Notes under the pieces: model-generated
What the model saw: only the letters and a program-made list of their open reading frames with translations
What the model was told of the DNA's origin: nothing
Databases searched by the model: none
Position numbers and translations under genes: made by a program
From: Acidobacteriaceae bacterium
GTDB taxonomy: Bacteria > Acidobacteriota > Terriglobia > Terriglobales > SbA1
Length of the DNA: 9,409 nt
Direction: 5' to 3'
Assembly: GCA_003136335.1 (NCBI GenBank)
Contig: PLEA01000587.1
Coordinates: forward strand, 1 to 9,409
In this document: positions 1-6,303 of the stretch, one piece after another
Numbering within the stretch: the stretch's first letter is position 1
Layout of the letters: every line of letters starts with the position of its first letter

Positions 1-2
1 TA

Positions 3-23
3 TCAGCCGTCAGCTTTCAGCTT
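3..23. repeat. Three tandem TCAGCNN heptamers
   Basis: Three head-to-tail 7-bp units are visible: TCAGCCG, TCAGCTT, TCAGCTT. They lie just beyond the 3' end of cysS in what appears to be intergenic DNA. The array may extend to the left of the window, because the two bases before it (TA) do not mark a clear edge. Heptanucleotide intergenic repeats of this sort occur in several bacterial genomes, but no function can be read from three units. The rest of positions 24-63 shows no coding sequence and no convincing hairpin with a T-run. Confidence 0.45.
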
Positions 24-63
24 AACATCCCACGCCCGAGAACTTCCGAGGCGCGAGTACGGG

Positions 64-1548
64 TCATTTCCGGCGCCAGCGAATACCATCTTTGGTGATC
101 TCCGCAAGGATGCCTCCATCGGCGAGTTCGGCGCGGATCGCGTCTGAGCTTTTGAAGTCGCGGGCGCTGCGGGCTGCCTTCATATCAGCAATCTTTTTCT
201 CGATGTCGGCGTCCGAGAGTTGCCCCGACTGAATGGCCTCCCGCAACTTGTCGGTTATGTCTTTGTCGCGGCCTTCTGTCGCGGCCCACTCGAAGACGCG
301 TTTCATCTTCGGACCATCGTCGTCGTCGAGCACGGCAAAGATTTCATCGAACTTGGCCAATGCGGCGAGCAGCGACGGGACGTCATCTTTCTTGATTCCG
401 CCAGTGTCGAACGCAGCATTCGCCTGACGCACCATCTCGAAGATCGCAGCTTGCGCCTGTGCGGTGTTAAGGTCATCGTCAAGCGCGGCCGTTATGCGCT
501 CGATAGTCTGTGAGCCTAATGACTGCATCTCCGGGGTGGCACCTGAAGCGAAATTGCCCGACATCAAGCGCAGCCGAAAATTCCGCAGACGCTCAACGGA
601 CACCGCGGCCTGCTTGAGCCCATCGAAGGTGAAGTTCAGCTGATTCCGGTAAGGAACCGACGTGAGCAGGTAACGGATCGACGAAGGCTTGTGCCCTTTG
701 AGAACCAGGTCGCGGAGAGTGAAGAAATTTCCCAGACTCTTCGACATCTTCTCGCCTTCGACCAGCAGGAAGCGGGCATGGAACCAGAAATGCACAAAAG
801 GCTTGCCAGTAAAGGATTCCGATTGCGCAATTTCGTTTTCATGATGCGGAAAGACGAGATCTTCTCCGCCCGCGTGCAGGTCGAAGGTCTCTCCGAGTTC
901 GTGCATGGACATGACGGAGCACTCCAGGTGCCAGCCCGGACGCCCCGGCCCGATCGCCGTATCCCACGAAGCTTCCCCCGGCTTGGGCGCCTTCCACAGA
1001 GCGAAATCCCGCGCGCTGTCTTTGTCATATTCGTCGACATCGACGCGGGCGCCATCCAGCATCCCGCTGAAGTCTCGTTTCGAGAGCCTGCCATACGGCG
1101 GAAACTTTGCGATGCGGAAGTAATAGGAACCATCGTCGGCGCGGTAGGCGAAGCCTTTCTCCACCAGCTTTGTGACGAAGTCAGCCATTTCCGGAATGTG
1201 CTCGGTAGCCCGCACCAACATCGGTTCCTCGATGCCGATCATTGCGGCGTCTTCGAGGAACGCCTTCTCATACTTCGCGGTGTACTGTTGCACGCTGACG
1301 CCGTCGCTCGCGGCGTTGCGGATAATCTTATCGTCCACGTCGGTGATGTTCATGACGTGCCTCACCTTGTATCCGCTCTGCCGGAAGAACCTCCGCAGAA
1401 TGTCAACCGCAACGAAGGTTCGGAAGTTGCCAACGTGTCCGTAGTCGTAGACGGTGGGACCGCAGGCGTACATGCGGACTTCGTGGTCTCGAAGGGGACG
1501 GAAGTCTTCGATCCGCGACGACATGGTATTAAAAAGACGAAGCGCCAT
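64..1548 (-). CDS. cysS: Cysteinyl-tRNA synthetase (class I)
   Basis: This cytoplasmic enzyme charges tRNA-Cys with cysteine using ATP. The 494-aa protein carries the full class I catalytic core. The CGPTVYDYGHVGN segment gives the HIGH-type motif (HVGN, residues 38-41), and KMSKS is at 267-271. The four zinc ligands that recognise the cysteine thiol are present as Cys29, Cys210, His235 and Glu239, matching the E. coli spacing almost exactly. The C-terminal part (about 310-494) is the helical anticodon-recognition region and ends in a typical GIRWRRK. Length is close to the family norm of 460-500 aa. I chose the ATG at 1548 because family members start with ALRLFNT or similar. An in-frame GTG at 1563 would add five residues (MLELP), and neither start has a good Shine-Dalgarno. 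It follows pgsA by 84 bp and probably has its own promoter there. Confidence 0.97.
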   Translation of the reverse strand: MALRLFNTMSSRIEDFRPLRDHEVRMYACGPTVYDYGHVGNFRTFVAVDILRRFFRQSGYKVRHVMNITDVDDKIIRNAASDGVSVQQYTAKYEKAFLEDAAMIGIEEPMLVRATEHIPEMADFVTKLVEKGFAYRADDGSYYFRIAKFPPYGRLSKRDFSGMLDGARVDVDEYDKDSARDFALWKAPKPGEASWDTAIGPGRPGWHLECSVMSMHELGETFDLHAGGEDLVFPHHENEIAQSESFTGKPFVHFWFHARFLLVEGEKMSKSLGNFFTLRDLVLKGHKPSSIRYLLTSVPYRNQLNFTFDGLKQAAVSVERLRNFRLRLMSGNFASGATPEMQSLGSQTIERITAALDDDLNTAQAQAAIFEMVRQANAAFDTGGIKKDDVPSLLAALAKFDEIFAVLDDDDGPKMKRVFEWAATEGRDKDITDKLREAIQSGQLSDADIEKKIADMKAARSARDFKSSDAIRAELADGGILAEITKDGIRWRRK

Positions 1549-1571
1549 AGGAAGTTCTAGCACCGGGAAAC

Positions 1572-1600
1572 GAAACTAAGATTCAGCGAACTAAAGATTC
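1572..1600. repeat. Imperfect 13-bp direct repeat at the cysS promoter
   Basis: GAAACTAAGATTC (1572-1584) and GAACTAAAGATTC (1588-1600) match at 10 of 13 aligned positions and are spaced 16 bp apart. The right copy overlaps the -10 box of the predicted cysS promoter, and the left copy lies in the early transcribed leader. This placement would suit a repressor operator, but the repeat is short and AT-rich and may be chance. Confidence 0.3.
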
Positions 1601-1625
1601 TAGGGTCGGCAAGAGAGTGGGTCAA
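1597..1625 (-). promoter_or_regulatory. Sigma70-type promoter for cysS
   Basis: Read on the minus strand, a -35 box TTGACC (1625-1620) is followed by an exact 17-bp spacer and a -10 box TAGAAT (1602-1597). Each box matches the consensus at five of six positions. Transcription would start near 1590, leaving a leader of about 40 nt before the cysS ATG at 1548. The promoter begins just after the pgsA stop codon, so cysS can be transcribed independently of the upstream pair. No experimental support exists in the sequence itself. Confidence 0.6.
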
Positions 1626-1632
1626 ATCGCCT

Positions 1633-2223
1633 TCAGATGGCCGGATTCCGGGCGGGCGGCAACGCATGCGTGTGCTCACGCAAGCGCTGCTGCACCAGAA
1701 TGACGTAATGCAGTGCAGAGATGATGGTGAAGATAAAGGTGGCTCGAAGAAACTCTGTGCGCGCGATCCAGATCCCGCGCAATGGACGAATCTCAAACAG
1801 AAGGACGAAAAATACAGCGGCGATCTGCGAGAAGGTGTTGGCTTTGCCAAAAATGCTGGGGCGAAAATTTCGCAGGCCGGCGATCGCGAACAGAACCGCG
1901 CTGGCGGCGAGAATCGAAATGTCTCGGCTGAAGACCACCACCGTGAACTTCCACGGGATCTTGCGCAAGATAGAGAGCACAAGAAATATCGTGCTCAATA
2001 GAAGCTTGTCGGCTATCGGATCCAGATACTGCCCCAGCACAGTTTGTTGATGAAGCATCCGAGCTAATAGGCCGTCCAGCCCATCGCTGAACCCGGCGAT
2101 CACGAAAACCACCAGCGCCCAAAGATAGCGCCCTTCCACCAGATGAATCACGATGAACGGAACAAATATCATCCGCAGCAGAGTGAGTTGGTTGGGCGCG
2201 GTGAAGATTTGCGAGAGTTTCAC
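1633..2223 (-). CDS. pgsA: CDP-alcohol phosphatidyltransferase, PgsA-like
   Basis: This integral membrane enzyme most likely makes phosphatidylglycerol phosphate from CDP-diacylglycerol and glycerol-3-phosphate, the committed step to phosphatidylglycerol and cardiolipin. The 196-aa protein has the complete family signature D-x2-DG-x2-AR-x8-G-x3-D-x3-D at Asp47, Asp50-Gly51, Ala54-Arg55, Gly64, Asp68 and Asp72; these Asp residues bind the catalytic metals. Several hydrophobic membrane segments are visible, roughly at residues 15-30, 34-46, 73-86, 94-117, 130-144 and 160-177. The start is GTG at 2223. It overlaps the upstream gene's stop by 4 bp (GTGA), so translation is probably coupled. The same fold serves eukaryotic-type cardiolipin synthase and other CDP-alcohol transferases, and the signature does not separate these, so the exact acceptor alcohol is inferred. 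Confidence 0.85.
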   Translation of the reverse strand: MKLSQIFTAPNQLTLLRMIFVPFIVIHLVEGRYLWALVVFVIAGFSDGLDGLLARMLHQQTVLGQYLDPIADKLLLSTIFLVLSILRKIPWKFTVVVFSRDISILAASAVLFAIAGLRNFRPSIFGKANTFSQIAAVFFVLLFEIRPLRGIWIARTEFLRATFIFTIISALHYVILVQQRLREHTHALPPARNPAI

Positions 2224-2675
2224 GCACGCTCCTTCGCAGCATGCGATCCGGAGTGGTGAAGGCCGTCGCTCGCCTCTTGTTGATCCTGATTGGAGGGTGC
2301 GAGAGCGGCAGATGGCTCCAGCCCGGTCTTGGCGAAGAAGCGCTGGGAGAGAGAAGGCAGACTTCCGTCGGGCAGGTCAAGTTCGACGCGCTCAATGCGG
2401 TGCATGGGAAAGAAAACGACGGCCGGAGTAAACGGCTCGCCGTCCCTCACCATCACGGCTAAATCTTCGAAGGAGGCGAGTTCCGCTCCGCTGAGGCTCA
2501 GCCCCTCAGGCGCGAGCGCCAGAATCATCCCCCAAAACTTTTCCCGCGGAGTGCTCAAAGTCGCAATCACGAGTGCACCTGGCATAAATGGCTCGCGTGT
2601 CTTGGCCGGCGCGGCTGGACTGCCGATTGAGGAATGCTTTTCCACGTTAAGATTGTCGCCGGGAGAAGCGTGCAT
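2220..2675 (-). CDS. Conserved-looking hypothetical protein upstream of pgsA
   Basis: I do not recognise a named family. From the ATG at 2675 the product has 151 aa; a GTG at 2708 would add 11 residues, and neither start has a clear Shine-Dalgarno. It has no signal peptide or membrane segment, so it should be cytoplasmic. A compact core begins PGALVIATL and continues through a KFWGMILAL strand to FFPMHRIERVELD. It alternates beta-like segments and short turns over roughly 85 residues. The N-terminal 30 residues and the C-terminal 35 (rich in Ser, His, Gln and Ala) look disordered. The layout of the core recalls small beta-barrels of the Sm-like type, but that is only an impression. The stop codon overlaps the pgsA GTG, so it sits first in a coupled two-gene unit and may be linked to lipid or membrane metabolism. 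Confidence 0.7.
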   Translation of the reverse strand: MHASPGDNLNVEKHSSIGSPAAPAKTREPFMPGALVIATLSTPREKFWGMILALAPEGLSLSGAELASFEDLAVMVRDGEPFTPAVVFFPMHRIERVELDLPDGSLPSLSQRFFAKTGLEPSAALAPSNQDQQEASDGLHHSGSHAAKERA

Positions 2676-2708
2676 TGCAAATCCGTACGACTCTAGGGAG
2701 TAAGCCAC

Positions 2709-2873
2709 TAGCAGCGCCGCTCGCAGGATCTGCCAGCCGGGATGTGATATTGTGCGGCTTCGGGAGCGATGTACGCTTCGTCCTCCGGAAGCAGGCTGTC
2801 ATATGGAAGCCCAATCTGCCAGACACATCTGTGCCGCTGGCATCAACTACGCACGACAGGAGGCGCGGAGGTA
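2709..2873. promoter_or_regulatory. Divergent intergenic region
   Basis: This stretch separates the leftward pgsA-side block from the rightward glycosyltransferase block, so promoters for both directions are expected here. On the plus strand the best pair I see is TTGTGC (2750-2755), a 16-bp spacer and TACGCT (2772-2777), which is weak. No convincing minus-strand pair was found. There is no RNA gene or strong hairpin. An open frame from an ATG at 2769 runs through it into the glycosyltransferase, but its first 35 codons lack protein-like features and the Shine-Dalgarno favours the later start. Confidence 0.3.
2858..2863 (+). promoter_or_regulatory. Shine-Dalgarno that sets the glycosyltransferase start
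   Basis: A consensus AGGAGG lies 10 nt before the ATG at 2874. A second purine-rich run, GGAGGT (2867-2872), is only one base from that ATG and too close to act on it. This site decides for 2874 over the in-frame ATG at 2769. Confidence 0.6.
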
Positions 2874-4109
2874 ATGGCACCCATTCTGCTTTGGCTCATC
2901 CTGGTTCTTTGCCTGCTGATCTCTGTGGTCAAATATTTGATGGGGATCATTTTGAAGTTCTCTTTCCCCAGCACGAAAGCTCGAAAAGATTACGCCTATG
3001 AGCCAACTGTGAGCGTGTTGATGCCCTGCTACAACGAGGGCAAAACGGTTTACGAGACGATCGAGAGCATCAGCACGAGCAATTATCCGAGTCACAAATT
3101 TGAAGTGATCGCGCAGGACGACTGTTCCGTCGACGACAGCTACGAATGGATGCTCAAAGCCCAGCGCGATTTCACCAACATCCGCATCAGGACGGGGCGG
3201 AATGAAGTCAACAGCGGAAAGGCGCGCTCCGTCTGCAATGCCATGCAGCACTCCACCGCGGAGATCATCATCTCCATCGATTCGGATTGCATCTTCCATC
3301 CCGACGCGATTCGGGAGCTGACTGCCTGCTTTGCGGAGTCGCGCATGGGGTCGGTGGGCGGCAGAGTCGGAGTGAGAAATCCCAATGACAGTGTGATCAC
3401 TGCCATCCAGACGATCATTTATTACTCCGCGTTTCAGCTTTACAAGATCCCGGAGAATTGGACCCGCAGTGTGTGCTGCATCAGCGGATGCCTGTTCGCG
3501 ATCCGTCGCGAGTTGCTGCTCGAGATCGAGCCGGCGATCCGGGCGCGCAACTGGTTCGGGATTCCAGTGAATCAGGGCGAAGACAGGTTTCTGACCCATC
3601 AGACTTTGCTGAGGGGTTACGGAACCTATATCAACAACGACGCGCTCTGCTGGACTACGGTGCCGAACACGCTGTCGGTGCTCTTCAAACAACAACTGCG
3701 CTGGCGGCGTAGCATTGTGCGCGATTTTTTCTTCACTCTCAGAACACTGCCGCAACATGTTTGGAAATTGCATCCCAACACAGTGTTGACGCTCGTGCTG
3801 GTTCCGCTGGGAGCACTGGTCGGATTCCTGGTGGTGGTCACGATGCTCACCTCGGACCCGCTGGCTTGGGCGGGACCCATGCCGCTAATTGCAGCTCTTG
3901 GAATTGGAGCTGTTCTTACGTGGGTGATCAAGAAATATAGCGCCAAAGAAGCGGTAGCCCACCCCTTGGCCTTTGCCGCCTACGTAGCCTGGTCGCTGGT
4001 CAGCAGTTTGTTCCTCACGCCCCTCGCCCTGTGCACCATGGATTCCGCGGACTGGGGGACTCGAACTCTAGAACCACAAGAGGTGCCCGTTGGAAACAAC
4101 CACAATTAA
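2874..4109 (+). CDS. Processive membrane glycosyltransferase, GT2, hyaluronan synthase/NodC-like
   Basis: This inner-membrane enzyme should polymerise a sugar from a nucleotide-sugar donor and extrude the chain through its own membrane domain. The 411-aa protein begins with one membrane helix (about 3-29). A cytoplasmic GT-A domain follows, opening with SVLMPCYNEGK (47-57). Catalytic motifs are all present: Asp82-Asp83, the metal-binding DSD (136-138), GED (235-237) with the presumed catalytic base Asp237, and QxxRW (QQLRW, 273-277), the hallmark of processive family-2 synthases. Three C-terminal membrane segments follow (about 302-325, 330-352, 363-386), and then a WGTR motif (about 394-397) shared with NodC and hyaluronan synthases. 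There is no PilZ domain. The product could be hyaluronan-like, chitin-like or another beta-glycan. Its 3' end overlaps the next gene by 20 bp, which ties it to the adaptor and channel-like proteins downstream. Confidence 0.9.
   Translation: MAPILLWLILVLCLLISVVKYLMGIILKFSFPSTKARKDYAYEPTVSVLMPCYNEGKTVYETIESISTSNYPSHKFEVIAQDDCSVDDSYEWMLKAQRDFTNIRIRTGRNEVNSGKARSVCNAMQHSTAEIIISIDSDCIFHPDAIRELTACFAESRMGSVGGRVGVRNPNDSVITAIQTIIYYSAFQLYKIPENWTRSVCCISGCLFAIRRELLLEIEPAIRARNWFGIPVNQGEDRFLTHQTLLRGYGTYINNDALCWTTVPNTLSVLFKQQLRWRRSIVRDFFFTLRTLPQHVWKLHPNTVLTLVLVPLGALVGFLVVVTMLTSDPLAWAGPMPLIAALGIGAVLTWVIKKYSAKEAVAHPLAFAAYVAWSLVSSLFLTPLALCTMDSADWGTRTLEPQEVPVGNNHN
4079..4083 (+). promoter_or_regulatory. Shine-Dalgarno supporting a TTG start
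   Basis: AGAGG lies six bases before the TTG at 4090, inside the end of the glycosyltransferase gene. It supports the rare TTG as the true start of the adaptor, because later in-frame start codons fall within the membrane helix. Confidence 0.5.
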
Positions 4110-5199
4110 TCCGCCTTCGTCCGAAGCGAAAACGAATACGCCTGCTGAAAGGAAACGAGCGCCAGCCAAGCAATCACTGCACTACCGGCTGGTCATTACG
4201 CTCTACCGCGTCTTTGCCATCGCGGTGTTGTACCTAGTGCTGGCCGGCATTCTTGCCTATGCCTGGGTGATGGGGTTTTATGCGGTCAACAGCTCGTGGG
4301 CTGCACCGGTCATTCTCTCTGCGGCGGACGAGAAGAGCCTCGACTTTCGCGACAAGCTGGTGATCAGCCAGCAGACAATCGAGGATCTGAAGGTGGATAC
4401 GAACAAACTGGAAAGCGGCGTGGCCGAGATGAAAAAGCACCGCGGAGCGCTGCTGGGGCTGGAGCCGGAACTGGGTGCAGCCATTGCGCGGGAGCGAACG
4501 CACAATCGCACGACCGGCCCAGAACTTGCGACACTCGACCGACAGAAGCAAGCCGACAATGTGAAAACGCAAAAAGTGTTGGCACAACTCAAGGAAGTGG
4601 AGACCAACATCAACAAGGACTTGTCCGCGGGATTGATCACCAAGGGCGATGCGGCGACACAACTGTCTGCGTTGAACACGGCCGAGGGCGCCTATACCGA
4701 TAGCAGAATTGCCGAGATCCTACTCACAGACAGTGTTCTGGACAAGACAACGACTGGCACGAACTCGCTGGATGTACTCGAAAAACAGGCGGAGCTGCGG
4801 TCTGAGGTCGCTCAGTTGGATGTCGCCATCAATGTCGCGGAAAAACAGCTTCAGGAAGAGACACGACAAGTCGATCGACTAAGACAGGCGATTAGCACGG
4901 CCAAGCAGAGTCCGTATTACCTGAATGCGTCTGGCGAGAAGACGTTGTATTTCGCATTTGTTCCTTATGACAACCAGGTTAACGCGTTGGTTGGCGCTCC
5001 GATCTACGACTGTTACCTGAACATGATCGCTTGCCGTAAGGTAGGTACGGTGAAGCAGATCTTTACTGGCGAAGAGGAAGCCCTGCATCCCATCTTCAAA
5101 ACCCAGATTCGCGGCTTCCTGATTCAGATGAATCTGGACCATGCGGAATCTGCGAAATCAAAGACCGTGTTTCTGGGCCGCAAACCGGTGCTGTTCTGA
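4090..5199 (+). CDS. HlyD-like inner-membrane periplasmic adaptor
   Basis: This is probably the periplasmic adaptor linking the synthase to an outer-membrane channel. The 369-aa protein has a short basic cytoplasmic N-terminus (1-33), one membrane helix (about 34-60), and long charged helices with coiled-coil character (about 85-190 and 225-273). A C-terminal beta-rich domain (about 283-369) starts KTLYFAFVPYDN and ends GRKPVLF. Such a layout is typical of HlyD/Alg44-type membrane-fusion proteins, although I cannot see a normal first half of a lipoyl domain before the helices. The only two cysteines, Cys308 and Cys315, are both periplasmic and seven residues apart, so they could form a disulfide. 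The start is TTG at 4090, supported by AGAGG (4079-4083) six bases upstream and by the absence of another start before the membrane helix. It overlaps the glycosyltransferase by 20 bp, and the next gene starts 11 bp after it. Confidence 0.75.
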   Translation: METTTINPPSSEAKTNTPAERKRAPAKQSLHYRLVITLYRVFAIAVLYLVLAGILAYAWVMGFYAVNSSWAAPVILSAADEKSLDFRDKLVISQQTIEDLKVDTNKLESGVAEMKKHRGALLGLEPELGAAIARERTHNRTTGPELATLDRQKQADNVKTQKVLAQLKEVETNINKDLSAGLITKGDAATQLSALNTAEGAYTDSRIAEILLTDSVLDKTTTGTNSLDVLEKQAELRSEVAQLDVAINVAEKQLQEETRQVDRLRQAISTAKQSPYYLNASGEKTLYFAFVPYDNQVNALVGAPIYDCYLNMIACRKVGTVKQIFTGEEEALHPIFKTQIRGFLIQMNLDHAESAKSKTVFLGRKPVLF

Positions 5200-5210
5200 G
5201 GAGAACGAGC

Positions 5211-6272
5211 ATGTTCCTGAATAGCTGGAAGATTCTGATGGTCTCGGCTTTGTTTATCGCAGTCCCGGCATGGGCGGCGGATCTGAACGATCAGCTGGCC
5301 TACTGCTCCTACGTGATGGAACAGGCACAGGCCCAGCGGGATCTGCTACGCACGCCGATTGCCTTGGCAGGCATCACTCAGCCCGAGACTGGCTTGCCGA
5401 TGCAACTGGTAGCGGGCGCTTCGGTCGGCCTCTCAGATATAAGGAAATCCAGTCTAGCCATGGAGGCGGCACGCAAAAACTGCGAGCTATACAAGGCCAC
5501 GACGGGAGCCCAGCAGGACGTCCAATACGCGCTGTCCAGTCTGGAAAAGGAAGCTCTGAGCAACCGGCTAGCCTTAATCGATCAGGCTTCGAAGTCGTTG
5601 GATGCGCTGATGGAAAAGACCTCAAAGATGGTGGAGGCCCAGAATGCGACGCGCCTTATGCTCTTCACGCTGCAAACCATGAAGATCAAGCTTAACGCTG
5701 ACCAGGCCGACACCGAGTCGAAGATCACCGCGCTCTACGTTCCAGCGCTGAGTGATAAACCCTTGAAAGAACTGGTCGTAGAAAAACTCAGCAGTGAAGC
5801 GAACCTGCAAAAAGCGCTGGACAAAGTAAGCCGGCAGAATAACTGGGATGTGGCGCTCTCAGTCGGCGTACATCAGCAGGTCAATCCGGTGGCCTACGGC
5901 GCACAACCGTACGGTGCGGTCTCGGTAAACTACAATCTCGCGAGCCGAGCCATCAACAAACATCTGGATCGTTCCGTCGAAGCCTACGGCGAATGGAAAA
6001 AAGTGCAGGAGGGCGATGTTGCACGCAGCGCGGAGGTACTTCGACAGCAGTTGGTGGAAAGCGTCTCAGTGCAAGAATCCAAGCTGAAGTCGCTGCAGGA
6101 AGAAAGCGGACAGATTGAGAAAAATCTTCAGATCATTGGCAATCCGGACACTTCAGCTGCCTTCGACTTCCACAATCAACTGACGGCCGCGCAGTTGCTT
6201 TTGCAAGTCGAGACCGGCGATGCCAGCTTCCGAATTACGCGGCTGCGCGAGTATCTGGCAAAGAATTACTAA
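5211..6272 (+). CDS. Secreted TolC-like protein, probable outer-membrane channel
   Basis: The 353-aa product has a clear Sec signal peptide (positive charge at Lys7, hydrophobic 8-20, cleavage near AWA at 20-22). The mature part is mostly long amphipathic helices (about 75-165, 180-208, 246-311, 316-350). Two beta-like stretches, WDVALSVGV (212-220) and GAVSVNYNLAS (235-245), are joined by a short loop. A further possible beta stretch lies at about 48-75. Helix, beta hairpin and long helices repeated twice is the plan of TolC/outer-membrane efflux proteins, but this protein is about 80-130 residues shorter than usual. The only mature cysteines, Cys32 and Cys91, could bridge the first and second helical parts. 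The start has a good GAGGAG (5198-5203) seven bases upstream. Being third after a polysaccharide synthase and an adaptor makes an export channel the natural role, but a purely periplasmic coiled-coil protein is not excluded. Confidence 0.65.
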   Translation: MFLNSWKILMVSALFIAVPAWAADLNDQLAYCSYVMEQAQAQRDLLRTPIALAGITQPETGLPMQLVAGASVGLSDIRKSSLAMEAARKNCELYKATTGAQQDVQYALSSLEKEALSNRLALIDQASKSLDALMEKTSKMVEAQNATRLMLFTLQTMKIKLNADQADTESKITALYVPALSDKPLKELVVEKLSSEANLQKALDKVSRQNNWDVALSVGVHQQVNPVAYGAQPYGAVSVNYNLASRAINKHLDRSVEAYGEWKKVQEGDVARSAEVLRQQLVESVSVQESKLKSLQEESGQIEKNLQIIGNPDTSAAFDFHNQLTAAQLLLQVETGDASFRITRLREYLAKNY

Positions 6273-6303
6273 CTGCTCACTTTGACCGCGAATTTCGGTA
6301 TGC

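Noticed and set aside
1..63. Terminator hairpin after cysS
   Set aside because: Only weak 4-bp stems can be drawn and no T-run follows on the minus strand.
691..1560. Long open frame of 289 codons on the plus strand opposite cysS
   Set aside because: It lies antisense to a gene with intact catalytic motifs and zinc ligands; its product shows no recognisable domain, and GC-rich coding DNA often leaves such antisense frames open.
2790..2830. Sigma54-type -24/-12 promoter in the divergent region (TGGCAG...GGCTT on the minus strand)
   Set aside because: The GG-GC distance is wrong for sigma54.
2769..2873. Upstream ATG extension of the glycosyltransferase by 35 residues
   Set aside because: The extra residues do not look like a family N-terminus, and a consensus AGGAGG is well placed for the ATG at 2874, where the first membrane helix begins.
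2847..3773. 308-codon minus-strand frame opposite the glycosyltransferase
   Set aside because: It is antisense to the catalytic core of a clearly conserved GT2 enzyme, and the translation is low-complexity charged residues with no domain.
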